Positions 34,401 through 47,980 of a stretch of 64,000 nucleotides of DNA are shown piece by piece. Numbering within the stretch: position 1 is the stretch's first letter; each line of letters starts with the position of its first letter. Source of the DNA: Pyrocephalus nanus (taxonomy: Eukaryota; Chordata; Aves; Passeriformes; Tyrannidae). The position numbers and the translations under genes were made by a program. The notes under the pieces are model-generated. The model saw only the letters and a program-made list of their open reading frames with translations. It searched no databases and was not told the origin of the DNA. The stretch is from the NCBI GenBank assembly GCA_038380795.1, contig CM076260.1, positions 80,513,843 to 80,577,842 on the forward strand. Direction: 5' to 3'.

Positions 34401-37400
34401 CTGCCAATAAATCAAAGAAGTCCTCTTGACTCCCTCTGTATCTGGAGGAAAGCGTACGCACTTTAGGAATTCTTGTTTGCCCTGTTGCAAGAGAAACAAC
34501 TGGGTAGGTCAGACCCTTTGGGATGTGTGGTTCCCCTTCTAACATTAGAGGGAACCTAGAGAAATTACAAGGAAAGGTTGATTCACTTTTACATAGGCAC
34601 CTGTGGTGGGAGGAATCACTCTGTTCATTCAGAGTTAGGAAGAGGCTGCTGCTACACCTTGCTTAGTGCACAGCCAATTAAATTCCCTTAAAATTAGCTT
34701 CTCCCATATGTTGTGCTTGTTAGACTGCTCTAAAACCTTCCAATTATCCATACTGATCATGAAATGAAAGGCAAAATAACTCCCCAGATGCAGGAGTCTC
34801 TAATTATATAATGCAGTTATTTATAGGGAAGTCCATGGCCTGCATTTATTTACCCTTCCTTTTATGTTTATTTTTAGGTTTGTACAGGTAAAGGTAGGTG
34901 GTGGCTTCAATGTGTCTAAAATAGCCCACATATCAAAGCCAACCAAGGGTAAGTAGAGCTGATGCAAACATGCCTTACGCCAGTCAATTCAGAGCAGGAA
35001 GTTTCTTTCTTCATAGTTGTTTTGTTAGCTGACCACAGAAGGATTTCCTGAGTTCACCAGTAGTGTTTCACCTGCCCGGCCTTTTTGATAACTGATATTC
35101 CTCTCAACAAAGCAGGACCTTCACATTCTGGTAATAGCACTTGTCCTGCATTGTACATCTTGAGAATACTGGGGTTTACGCTTGATGGTGTAAACAACCA
35201 ATATCCCTTTACATAGGAAAGGAATAGAATTTCCTGCATAGCACTTGTGCGATGTGGCTGAATTAATTGTACTGTTCAAGCATGATGTTTTTTTTGCTGA
35301 TAAATCCCAATGGTTAGTAGTCCAAAATCAAGCTGTTCCCATTAAATAGAAAGGAGAATTTATTCAGACCTGGCCTCCCTTACACCTCTGACAAATGCCT
35401 ATCATTCTTCATATTGAAACAAAAGAATAATGAGCTTGCACATATAGAAAACAAGAAATTAATCCTTAAGAATAAAGTCTTAAAATCAAACTTGGAAACA
35501 CAATTGCCGCATGTTTTCTGGTGCAGAGGGATTTTTGAACTCAGTTAATGCAGTGCAATAGCAACAGACAGTGCACTGAACTGAGAAGTGGGTTGCTATG
35601 CTGAGGTGCTGCAAACTAGCCTGCAGATGCTTTCTGAGGTCTAAAATAAAAACACTTCATTTCCATTGGCACCAAAATCACTCTGCTGACTACAGTTCAT
35701 TATCACTGTGCAAATACTGCATGTGTAAGGTGGTTTATATCATGTTCAAATTTGGAGTGTCCTAATTCAATCCAAACTGAGCTGAAAGGGAGATTTGAGA
35801 TTGCTGGTATTATGCATTTTCTTGGGTGATTATAGTCTCCATGTGTGACCTTAGGGCAAAGTATCAGAAAGTGTTATCTAGAAAACTTGGAAGCAATCAA
35901 ATTCAAACTTATGTAGCAAAACCCCAGATGCTGGAAAATGCAATCTGGAAAAAAAAAATCAGACTGTTTTTTTTTTTTTTTTTTTTTCACGAGGAAAGTG
36001 GTCTTATATATTGAAATTACTATCAAGAACAGATTTTTGAAAAGCACACAGTACCCAGCCATTCCCTTATAAGCATAGAAAGCAAATTATAGAAGTTGCT
36101 CATGACCTTGTGCAGGCGAGCTCAGAATATCTGTGTTTCCTCAAACCATCTGCAACAGACCAACTCTTGAAAATATTTAAGAGAAAGAGTAATTTCCTTG
36201 TGCAGGAAAGGTTTAATGTCAGTGTGCCAAGTGGTGTGAGAAGCATTGCTGAGTGTGAGTGACTAATACATTTGCCAGCACAGCAGCTTCAATGTGTAGT
36301 TTTTTGTGTAGGCTGTCTGGATAGCTCATCCCTGCAGCCTTTTATTCTGCCAGATGCTGATCACCTTCTGAGGGGTGCTAAGACATCTCATTTGTCAATG
36401 AGGTGCCTTTTAGAAAGTGGTCAGAGCCTTATTGGGTTTCAACCACAGTACTGAAAAACTAAGGTGATCCATCCTCTGCATAGAGATGTAGATGACATCT
36501 ACATCTACATGACACAGAGACAGCTAACACAAAGCCAGTGCCCTTGAAAGAGCCACTGTGACCTCCAGTGTGAGCAATTCAGAAGATACATCACTCAGTC
36601 TGCTGAATCTGCTCATTAACTGCTGGAACAAAGAATCACTGTGAATAAATAGTCTTTTTAGCTTTTCCTACTTCACCATTTCAAAGCTAGAAAGCATTTT
36701 TCTGGAAGTGGCACATGGAAATTAACTGAGTGGCACCAGTTTGAGGTTCTCCGTGGCAGGCTCAGGCATGGGGCAATGCCCAGCCAGGCTCCCAGGGAGC
36801 CTGGGGAGAGTAGCCCACATGCTTCATCCTCCTGCCTGACTGACCCCGCCTGCATGCCTGGGTTGGCTTGTGTTGGGATCATGTCCCTGGCACACCTGGG
36901 GCAGCTCCCAGCACTGGTACTACCTGACCTGCAACAGACTTTTCCTCTTTGCCTGGGGCTCCAAGGTGCTTTCCAGGAAGGTGTCTTTTTCCTGCCAGAG
37001 AGACCCAGCTTGTATGTAGCACCAGCTCTGTTGAAACACATCACCTGAGGCAAGGATCACCAGGATTGTCCCCTCATCTCCATTAGAAACTACACGAGCA
37101 GCCTCTACCATATTAATTAAACAAGACAGTGCAGCTTTCAGGAAATAAAGGGATGGTGATTCCTGTAACAAATATTTAAGATGAGTATGTTTGCCAACTT
37201 GTGTTGCTTGCTGATTGTAAAAAAATATTTAAGTTGGGGAGGTATATTTACTAATTTTTCCCTTCCTCTAGCAAATATTTCTGCTGTAGATTGTGTAGCT
37301 TTCAACATCAGCCAGTTCATCATGAAAAATGCTGACAAAGAAGCAAAGAGTTTTCTTGATGCTGAGCCTCAAGCAGTGGATAAATCTAGGAATTCTTTCA

Positions 37401-40400
37401 ATAGCTCAATAAGGACACAGAGCAAGGTGCTGCCTCCCTGCCACCAGTGCCTCCCACAGAGCCAGCTGCTCCTCCTGGGTGCCACCACTGCATGCTGCAG
37501 CACCAAGGCTGGCACACAGTTTCCACAACTACATTGTGTCTGGCTTCTTCCTGTGAAGGATTATTTTCATCCAGAATTCCATAGAATTTAGAAAAGGACC
37601 AGACATTTAAAAGCTACCAGGGATCTCTGGAGAAAAGAAGCCAGTCCATGGGTCCCATCAGAGACATCACCAACTGTGTGATCCAACACTGGTTGTGAGC
37701 AAGTTGTGTGATTTCACTTACTCTCAGTTTTTTATTGCAGCATCTCAGTGAGAGGACTCTGGTTGGGGAATCTCACTGACACCAGTGACACCAGCACTGG
37801 TTTTGCTGTGTGACTTGTCCTGCAGTCTTAGAGGAGATTTCAGACTTCTTTGCAGTCTCACGATGGTCCCTGGCTCTGCTGCTGCTGGCAAAAAGGCTTA
37901 TGAGCCTTTTTTTTTAATATGTACCTAACAAAAAAAAAATCCAAGTTCAACAAGTTTGATCTGGGTGCACTGGCTGAGGTCAGAGTCCCGTTTCATTACG
38001 CTTCTGTATATGATGACAGGATTACATTCATCCTGTCACGCAAAGTGCTTGCAACTTGACAAACTGGAAGGGAAACCGCTACAGTAAGAAATGCCTTGCC
38101 AAAATGCATGCAACATATCAAATGTTGAGCCAGAAATGTTAGCTAGCTATCCCAGTTCCTGCCATCCGAGTAGACCTGCTCCAAACTGGGTAGCAGGTGG
38201 AGCTGTGTACTTATTCATACCAGTGGCTGCCACCTCTTAAGAAATACACTCAAAAACTTACAATGCAAAGTTAAATACACTTTGGAGGAATTGCTGTCCT
38301 CTGTCTGAGCAGCACTTCAGCCAAGGAACAGCTCCAGGAGCAGCTGCTCATGCTGGATGATGAACATCACCTTCCTTGAATTTTGCAAAGCTTTATAACA
38401 GCATACTGAAGTGCCAAATGGCACCATTGTCTTGTAGTCCACATTTACCCTTGACTGCATCGGATCATTTTACCCAAAAATAATTGCTGTGACTTGTCCC
38501 TGGCTTTGGAGAATAAAGATACGCAGATTTTTCTAGCTGTAAGGAGCTAATTCAGTGTCCTAATCCCTCCTTGTGTGAGAACAAATCACTGGATTTTACC
38601 TAGTAGTTTCCACATCCAGATCGTGACTTCTGATGAAATGACAAATTACGCTGCTACAGTATGCATGCTAGCTGAGCGCCTCTCACTTCAGCTGGAATTA
38701 AACTGTGGGAGTGGGGATCCTCCTCCCCAGCCCACTGCCCTTCTGAATGAGTGCAGTTTGTTCCAAAGTATCACAAATTATTTTAGCTCCTGGCATATGT
38801 GATAGATTTTTAGCTGCTCTGCACATTTCACTTTATTAATCAAAAGCAGCTCCCTGTGAAGGGGGTTAGGTCTAGCATTTGCTTTTGACCATGTTGCCCA
38901 TCAGATCTGCCAGGAAAAAATGTACTGCTGTAACTGAAGAAACATAACCCTGGAGATTGACACACTGGATCCCTGAGCCTGGACCTAGAATTATGTACAT
39001 AATAGTTCTGTTGCAGTTAACCTGCTGGATTTTAAGGAGGGGATTCAAAGTCCTCAATACTAGTCAATCTCTTTTAAGACTATTTTGCGGTGAGCTGATC
39101 CAAGTTATTTCACCTTATCCTGGAGCTTTTTTGGACAGTACCAGAACATAGTGCAATGTACCAGTGAGACAGGCAGAGGGACAAAGGTGAGGTCCTCAGA
39201 ATGAAAAAGAGAGAAAAAAGGAACCGAACTGTGGAGTTTACATACAATATTAAAACCCCTCAGCCAACTCAGAGAAATCAGAACTCAGGGATTGCCTGTA
39301 CTGAGGAGTTGATTTTTTTTTCTTTCTGTGATACATAGTAATAGGGATTGGGTTCACCCAGCAAAGGTTTAGCTTGCCTGCAGAGCTAGTGCTATATGGG
39401 TTGCTAGCTGCTGTAGTACCAGGCTTCCTTGTCAGAGTTTCCCCTGGGAAAACTGTTCTTGTGGTCATGACACTGAGCAATCACAAGAAAAGGCTGAGTG
39501 CATCACCAAAACAATGTTTCCATCTACTTTGTCAGCTCAGGTAGGGAGATGTGGTGTTACTGAACCAGACATAGCTTGCAAGTGTGTGCTAGCAGCAGAG
39601 AGCAGAGGGGCAGAGCAGCCACATGCTGGGGAGCCCTGCTATGCTGTTTAATTGTCACAAGGCAGGCACTTTCTCATGGCTCAGTGTGGAACAAATAAAG
39701 TTTCTATCAAGAAAGTGATTTGCTCTCCAGAGGGAGAAGTAGTGCCCTTGCAGATACAGCAGCAAAGGACTTGAAGGAAATCTGAGGCACTGCCCCACCA
39801 GGTGACAGAGGGTTATAATTTCTGCTGCTGTTGCCCTTCTTCCTATGTTAGTGAAAGGGTCAAGTCTAGTTTAAGGGCTATTATGTCTTCATATGTTCAG
39901 ATTATTCTTTTTTCTTATTTGGGTGCCAACCATAGAAAACAAATTTGATTTATTTCACAACATCTACCATTTTGGAGAGTTATTTTCCTTTTGCCTGTTA
40001 TAAAATTTTGTATGGGGTCAGCATCAAACGGCAAACAATACACTTGCTAGAGGCAACAGCTGTTACACTTGTGCTTGAAGAGGAAGAACGAAAATCTTTT
40101 TGTGATGACTGCCAGCAACTTCTTCATGTTTTTTGGATAAGAGTGAGACAACAGCTGGTACAGACATGTGTTCCTCTCCCTCCCCATCTTGCATTATTAG
40201 CAACTGTAAGTGCAAGTCAAAATAATAGTCATTTGGTGGCAATAAGTAATTTTATCTGAAAATATTTAATTCCCTACATGTGTGAACACATTCTGAAATT
40301 AAAAGATACAAATTATTCATGGTAGTTTTATTGAAGTTAAGGGGATTCTATACTGTTTGGACTAAAACTTGCACAGCATCTGATGTTTATGGCTATAGCA

Positions 40401-40889
40401 AAAAAATCATCATGGTATTTTCATCAAATCTTTTGAATGAGAGGTTAGAAACTTGCAATGCTCTGTCTGAGAAACTAGTAATGTGACAAAACTCTGCATT
40501 AAGCAATTGCAGCATTGCAGTTGGTAGGAAGTAAGACTGTTGACATCTACTCAGATTGAGGGACAAAAACATCATCAAAACACACTTCAGTGTGATTGTG
40601 AAATCCTTCCAGTGAAGGATTAAATATTGCATAAAATACAATAAACCAAAAGGTTTCAAACCCAGCATCATGAGCAGGTGACATGCAGCACTTGGCCCAA
40701 CTCAGGCAATGTATTATGGATGAGCTGCTCCTCCAGCCACCTGCCTTCTTCATTCCTTCCTCCTCAGAGAGGAGCAGGCCCAAAACAGCTTTGCTTTCAC
40801 CATTTCCACATGAGATAATATATCATTGCTTCTGTTACTTTCCTCAGCTCAAGGACGTGTTGGAATAAATCTGTGTCTCATCTTGGGTG

Positions 40890-40890
<1 letters not shown>
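31411..40890. other. Intergenic DNA, no gene recognised
   Basis: AT-rich sequence with homopolymer runs (T-rich 33,549-33,660 with (TTG)n; T21 at 35,967-35,987). An A/T-rich block at about 33,050-33,120 repeats TTTCCTTTAAAATT, and a 23-base palindrome sits at 36,484-36,506. Open frames up to about 136 codons show no domain, no codon-level conservation I can judge and no splice logic. Confidence 0.6.
36484..36506. repeat. Near-perfect 23-base palindrome
   Basis: AGATGTAGATG, one A, then CATCTACATCT: 11-base arms around a single base, built from GATGTA/TACATC words. It could form a cruciform or result from local slippage. Confidence 0.8.

Positions 40891-40927
<37 letters not shown>
40891..40927 (+). 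repeat. Homopolymer run of 37 T
   Basis: An uninterrupted T37 is followed by GCAGGAGGAG. It is by far the longest homopolymer in the window. It is not followed by CR1 or SINE sequence on either side that I recognise. Length is probably variable and prone to sequencing error. Confidence 0.95.
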
Positions 40928-40929
<2 letters not shown>

Positions 40930-43900
40930 AGGAGGAGTGTGCTTTACTCTTTGAGCTCATCTGGATATGTTTCTTAGCCCTTCCTGCCACTTCCCATGAT
41001 AGCAGCTGAGCAATATGTATGCATACTGAAGCACAGTCTCATACAGCAGAATGGGGAGAGCATAATATCCACCTCAGGAGCGTGAGCAAGCGACTGCCTA
41101 TAACAGCGGCTCCCCCATGACAGCTCTGGCTGTTGGGGGTGCTAACAAGCTGCTTCCTGCAAGGATCAGCTGCTAAAGCTGAGCAGTTGTCCAGGCTGGA
41201 CAAAGCCACCGTAGGAGGTCCTGCCCAGTAGCACAGAGATTCCTTGTGCAGGTGTCATGGGTGGTCACTGCGGTGCATTAATCAGCCACGGGACTGTGAT
41301 GAGTCCCCAGCGTGATATAGACATAAAACAAGGTAAATACAGTTGTCAGATGTGTCAGATCAGGCATTTGCAGTAGGGTTTGGTGCTATCACATGAAGCC
41401 AGAGGTTGAGGCCTTGCCTGCAATGCCTTGACTAAGCCTGGTCACTTGTGCTCAGAGAAGATTAAGTCCGACAAAAACATGTGAACATTTGGGGCATTTT
41501 TTGGCAGAGAATGTGCTAAAAGGTGCCAAGGAGAAGTCACTGCATCTTTTGTCAGGGTTGCTAGTAAGGAGAGTGCACTGTGAGCCTCTCCAGCCCCACC
41601 ACTGCCCTGTGACTTTGAGCCAGCTCCACCTCTGCGTCATCCTGCCTCCAGCATGTCCATGAGTCATCCCTCCTTGTCTGTTCCTCCTCTCAGAGCTTAA
41701 GCACAGCAGAAGCACCCAAATAAAAGTGTGTTGGGTGGAACAATGGTGTCAAAAATCATCACACACTCACTGACCTCCTGTAGGATGTCCAGGCAGATCT
41801 ACTTCTGCAGTTAAGATCTTTTTCTCTCTCTAGTTCTCTAATTGCTCAGGGCACCCAGCAAAATCAAAACCATTCTTTTGATTTTCTCACATTCCAGTTC
41901 ACTCAGTTCCCAGTCACTGCTCCATGTCCTTTGAGCAACAGCAACAATGCAGCATCAGTAGACCTCAAATGAGATGTGCTCACAACTAGAAAAATGGAGG
42001 AAATGTGGTGCTATGGCACCACCTGCAAAGCCAGGGCTTGACCAGAAACTGTAGATCAGTTTCACTGAGTATTGGTTGCAAATTAATGATAACAATTAGC
42101 TGGATATAACCAGGTGATGTCTGGATTACAATAACATCCAGACATCATGCAGATGTCTGGATTGCACAAATGGGTACATTTGAGGCAGCATCAGAGCCCA
42201 CCTTATCTTATAAAGGAAGCACATTACTAAACTTTTTCATGGTAGCCTTTCTAACCAGGACCCATTCATGTAGTCTGAAATAAGTCAGAGGTAGACCTGG
42301 TCTAAACAGAGCCCTGGTCAATCAACAGAGAGTCCCAGGGGATTCACAGCCCACCATCAACTGCTAGCATCATCCTGCTTCAGGAAACATAACACCATGC
42401 TCAGAAAAAGAATGACACCCTGAACATGCAGATTTGTCCACTGATATTCATCAGATCAGATGTTAGAGGTGGTCCTTCATCCTTAGCCTGAAGAGCTAAG
42501 GCTGGGGTTGACTTGTCTGGGCAGAGAGCACTGGCCCTGCTCTTGCCTTCATGCCATCTTGAACTTTTCCCCAAAATTCCCAGTGACCTTCCTAGCCATG
42601 TGCATGTACCTTTCCTGTTCCTTACTATCACTGAACCTTATATGGAACTCCTCATCTGACCTGGCCTGGCCTCCCAAGCAAGCCAGTCCTGCCACAAACT
42701 CCCTGCTCTAGTTCAGAACCTGACCCTTTTGTCCCTCCCAGGGGGTACAAGGAAGTTGCCCCTATGTTCATCTCCTCCATGACATGCTGAAGGGTGAAGA
42801 TTCAGCTCTCTTCTAGTCTCTTCTGACTTCACTTGCTTTTAGGGCAGGAAACTCCATTTTCTTTCCTCCACTGGCTTCTATTTGCCACCTGAGATTGTAG
42901 GCTGTATGCTGGGTAGGTGCATAATGGAAGTATGCAGGATACAGGCTTGCATCTCCTGGAGAGGTAAAATCCCAACTGCAGCATCCCGGAGAGCCTGGTG
43001 CCTCCAATGCTGTGATCCATTTTAAAAAGAGCAGAGGAAATGCAAGAGATGACAGGGCATTGACCCACACAGAGCCAAGACACAGCTCAGGGACTTTCAG
43101 CTCAGGTGGGGTCTGAAGGGTATTTGGACTTGCTGACACAGACCCAAACAACATACCATACATTTCAAAAGACAGGACTGAAGGAGAAGAAACTCTTCAA
43201 GGAGGTTGTTCTTGGCCCAAGAACAGGAAAAAATACTAAGAAACTGTAAGTTAATGAAATGGTGCAAGGTTTTGCCATCATGGGATGCCGTGGAAGAGCT
43301 GTTTGGGTTGACCTCCATCCTACCAGAAGGGCAGATGCTCTCAGCTGGGCTGCAGGAGTGGCAGTCTCTGCTTGAGCTGGTGGCTAAACCAGACTGGAAA
43401 GCATTACTGTGATAACAAAAAGAAAGGAAAGGCATAGGTGTACAAACTCAGTCTATCCTATTCCTTCTTGTAGGTAATGTTTAAGTGCCTGTCATTGTTT
43501 AAGGCCAAGTCCAAACCACAGGAGTGCCCAAGACCTAGGGAGAAGAGAAATTCTGAAATGCCTGTGAAAGAATATCTCAGTCAGAAATGAGGGAAAACAG
43601 CAATATTGTTTATGAAAAGAAGCTTGCCTGAGTTGCCAGAGTTAACACATGCTGGGTAGGAACAGCGCTGAAAATCACTGGCTACAGGCCACTAGTACAT
43701 CTGAACAGAGAAAACACATGTGGAACCAAAGTCTTGCTGAAGTCAGGGGTAATTTCACCATTTGACATTCTGCAAAGTGCCGGTTGCCAAGCTCGAGTTC
43801 AGCCCAATGTTACTACGCAGCTCTACGGTGTTCATCTCAGTTTTGTTATGGTCCCTGTTGATGACTTTATCTACAGATAGGCTTGTAACCCCTTGGGCTC

Positions 43901-46900
43901 AGTCTCTGGCTTGCTGGCTGTGAAGCCAAAGTTTTATCACATGTAAGAGGACTGCCTGGCATAGCTCAGTTAGCACCCCCAGAAACATTTCTCAGTGTGC
44001 AAAGCTGCCAGGGTGCATGAGGGTAAAGTTTCACCCCACTGTGTAGAAGAGAGGATTAGTACATTCAGTGCTGAAATACACGTTTTCCTATTTACTGCCA
44101 GAGTGCCAGATATACATTACCAGGAGAGGGAAGAGAGGATTTAGATCAGGGGACTCCACTCATGCAAATGCACTTTAATTCCAGCTTTTTATAACAAGAG
44201 TGATGTTCGCTAGTATTTTAAAATTGCCTTTAAGCCTGCCAGAGCCAGCTTCCCACATCTTTAGAAATCCACCATGAACATAATTTTCTTGGTTTCCTCT
44301 CCTTCAATGTCTTCCAAGTTTGTAACTGGTGAAAGGATGGGGTTTGTGTTCCTGTGGAGATCTGAAACACTGATTTTCTGGTCAAATGGCAGAGATACTA
44401 TTTTGGCAGAGGCAGATTTCCAAATCATCTGCAAGCTGCTCTCTTGCCAGGGAGAGTCAGAGAGTCAGTTCAGAAGTTTCCATCACAGAAAACAAATTCA
44501 CTCAGGGCTGTGTATGTGTGTGTATGTGCCTGACTGCTGGGGGAGGAGGGATTTGCTGTGATGTAATATCCCAAGGTGTGGCAGCCCCCTACCAGTGAGG
44601 CTGAGGATGAAAAAGATGAGGATGCAGAAGAGGACTCTCCCAGGATTGCCAGAAAGCTGAGGTACCCTTCACAGTTGTGATACCCAGTGTGATGCCCTAT
44701 TGGCATGGGGAGCCCATGACCAGGTCTGGTGGGAACAGAATGGGGGCACTGTGAGTTCACAGAGCTGCTCCCCCTCTTACCACTTGGTCAGGCAGGGCAA
44801 ATCCACCCCACCCAAACTCAGTTCAGGCCCAGGCAAGGCTGCTGTGGACTCACTGAAATGAACCCCTCAGCAGTCTCCTTATCTTTTACCAAACAGCATA
44901 AAAATGCAACATATCTCCATACAAGGAAAGGCCTTTCCTCGTGGCAGCAACACTGCAAAATGGGGGCAAATTCAGCCTGAACAGACATAGGGTATTTGGT
45001 GTAGTAGGGAAGTGTGGCTGTGACAATATTATGTGTAATCTCACATGGCAAACTTGGGAAAGGTAGGCAAGTAGACTGGAAAGCAACCTGATAGGTGCCT
45101 GATACCAGAGCTGATATGAGAAGTGTTCAAGTAGGATAACTCGGGTTCTGGGAATGACACTGCTGGTCAGAGAACCCAAACACACCTGGTCATAGGAAAT
45201 GCATATGCCACTAAAGGGATGGATGAGGGCTTACTGGGAAGCGAAAAGAGACTCTGTAGTCCAGGAGTGCAGCTCTCAGAGTGCAGCTCCCAGATGAGTG
45301 CTTGTCCTCAAGGAGTTACTCAAGGGCCAGTCAAGACAGTCACTCAAGGGCCAAAAAAGGGCTTGGGGGGAGCAGGTGGGTGTTGCCTTTTGTGTAAATA
45401 TATTATGTAAAATATGTGAAACAACAACTACAAATGCCCTACTTTGTCCAGAGGCGGTTTCTATTGTCTTGAGTGACCTGTCATCTGGAGCATGGACTAA
45501 AGCCAGGCGAAGGCTGAAGTGTGTGTGGCACACTGAGATGGGAATGAGGGCTGGCAAGTGCCATTGTTCTCCTCTTTGGCTCCCAGTGAACACCATTTAA
45601 TTCTGGGTTTGGTTGTCAGAAGAGATTAGGTATCTAAATTCTGGTATCTGTAAGTGGTCTATCTGATCACTTAGGTGCAGAAAGCACGTTCTGCGGAATA
45701 AACTGTCAGATGCATGATTAAGCCATTTGTGTAGTACCACAGCTGTATAGTGCATGTTTGTAGAAAGTCAGCTTTTGAAAAAAGCACTCAAACAATACAA
45801 AATTAATTAAATTAACAAGAGTCCTGGGCATAAAGGATGCATTTTCCCAGCAGGCTGCCTGCAGGGATGAAGCCTGGGTAATCAGCTTTCCGTAAGAGAG
45901 GTCTTTCTAGCAGAGCAGTGGCACTCAGAGCTGTTCCAGGGAAGACTCTCTCCAGGCGAACAGCACCCAAACATAAATGTTCCTCGAAGGTACATGAAAA
46001 CTAAAATGTGAATGATGGGAGGAAACCAAATGTAAAAATGGTATTGCAAAAGGGGGAGAAAAGGAACGAGCTATTATTTTAAATGCTTACCAGCAGAGGA
46101 CACGTTTGTTTGTTTTTGGCAGAACAAAAGGACATTGCAAAGAAAGTCAGAGAAGTGCAACTTTACAGAACAATTTACAGTCATCTCTGAAATCATATGT
46201 GTACATAGCCTCAGAGGCTTGAGCAGAGGGATATGAAAATGTCTGCTACTTTTTTTTTCTCCCCCAGACAAGGGGAATATGTTTTTTCTTATAGAAGTAA
46301 GGGATAACGAAAGAAATTCCTCAGGAGCATTGTAGTGCCAGGTGTTCTGCCCTGGTGCATTCCTGTGCACAATGGAACAGGCTGGTGTCCCTGCAGGGAG
46401 GGCAGCTGCCACCAGCCCCACAAGGGAACTAGACATGGGGAGAACCTGTGTCTCCTCTCCATCATAATTAACCACAATCAGTACCTGTAGGGAGTTTAAA
46501 GCACGTGTGTGTCACTCCTGGTCTCCAAAAACGCCACAGGAGATGGCAATAGGAAGTTGTGCTCCTTTCCTGCCTGCAACCCTTTTTCACATAACATGTC
46601 TAAGACCCATGACAGAGAGGATGGGGTTGTGGCCGCAAGGCATCCACCACCTCAAGGCACCCTGTGCTCTAGGGGTGCCAGGCTGTGGGTCCTCCTAGCC
46701 TGCAGGCAGGCTATCTCCCAACTAGGGTCAGCACCAGCTCTCCCATCCTGATCCCTGACTCCTTGCAGTGGATGCCTGGGACTTATATTGGCAATAATGT
46801 TCCCTCTGTTGCACATATTAAGCAAACCAAAATAAATGCAGGGAATAGTCCTGTTCTGATGTGAGAAGCAGTTGGGAAGGACAGAGGAGTTTGCACAAGT

Positions 46901-47980
46901 CCTGTTCTGGTCCAAAGAGTGAGAAAGAGCTTGGTCCCTGCTCTCCTCCTGGCTTAGGAGTAGATGGAGAAGAGAGCAGCTGGGAACACTGGCACTCATG
47001 GACTATTTGCTCTTTCATAATTTGCAAGGCTTTGGAGGTAAAAATTGCAAGGAGGGATTGTCAAGGAGGAGATGCTGACACAGGGAGCTCTGGGGAGCAC
47101 GGCTGCTGCTCACACTCAATGTTCATTCCCTGGGGAAGAGGCCATTCCCTCCAAACTGGTATCCTTGATGCCTCCAGCCTTGCTTTAAATAAGGAAGCCA
47201 ATGGAAAATACAGTTGTAGTGCTAATGTGGAACTCTCATCCTACACAACAACAAGTCTGCTTGAGCCTTATTTTGTCCCTTCATTCCCTTTGCCTATACA
47301 TGGCAAAGGCTCTGGTTCTCTGGTGGGCTGCAGAGGGACTGTGCAATGGCTCTCACCCTCAGCTGGCTACTCCACTCTGTGGAAATGAAGATAATTAATA
47401 ATATGAGAAAAGAAGGGAGGGTTTGCCCAGAAGGAGGAAAACAGTGTGAGCAGGTTTGGGAAGCAATATTGCAGAGACTTGTTTCTGCAAACAGTAAGTT
47501 ATAGGCTAGCACAGGTCTTGTTTTACATAAATTTTATTGTTTTTTGGAGGAAATTGCATACAATCAATCAGGTTATTCCAGCAGCAGGTAGTATGTTTCA
47601 TGTGTGCAGTTTGGTCTTTTTTATTTTCAGCCACTCAGCATAATTCTTAGCAGGATTTTATACTCTGAAGGGTAACTAAAATCATCCACGAGGACATCTC
47701 TTCCTAAAAGGGTTGACTGTTTTTTTTTTTTTTTTTATATTCCTGACTATATTCTGAAATTAAGAAGAGACATTTTGTGCTTTTGTGAAAATTCAGTAAT
47801 ATCTCTGCATCATTTCCCAATAAGAGTATCTGAAAATGTTTTCCATAGACAAAATGTACTGCCAGTGTCAGACAACATTTTCTTTAACACAAGGCTTCTT
47901 ATTTGTTGTCATTTTTGTCAGACATCACCATCTCAAGTCTTTTTATGAACAACAACTGAGTGGTTTTGAGTGGAAAAATT
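40928..47980. other. Intergenic DNA up to the SRD5A2 3' end, no gene recognised
   Basis: Mixed-composition sequence, slightly GC-richer at about 44,600-45,600 and 46,300-47,400. It contains a hairpin at 42,115-42,147 and a T17 run at 47,720-47,736. Open frames such as 46,861-47,388 (175 codons, plus strand) and 46,074-46,475 (133 codons, minus strand) have no recognisable domain. Part of the right end may be SRD5A2 3' UTR. Confidence 0.55.
42115..42164. repeat. Hairpin plus third direct copy of GATGTCTGGATT
   Basis: TGATGTCTGGAT (42,115-42,126) and its reverse complement ATCCAGACATCA (42,136-42,147) are separated by 9 bases. A further direct copy GATGTCTGGATTGCAC starts at 42,152. This gives an inverted and a direct repeat of one word within 50 bases. 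Confidence 0.8.

Noticed and set aside
37181..37591. 136-codon plus-strand open frame
   Set aside because: No domain or homologue recognised and no splice signals supporting an exon.
40891..40937. Poly-T then GCAG as a plus-strand splice acceptor
   Set aside because: No coding sequence follows that I recognise; a homopolymer next to AG is not enough.
46861..47388. 175-codon plus-strand open frame in the intergenic region
   Set aside because: No recognisable domain, family, splice context or neighbour; the length is within chance for this composition.
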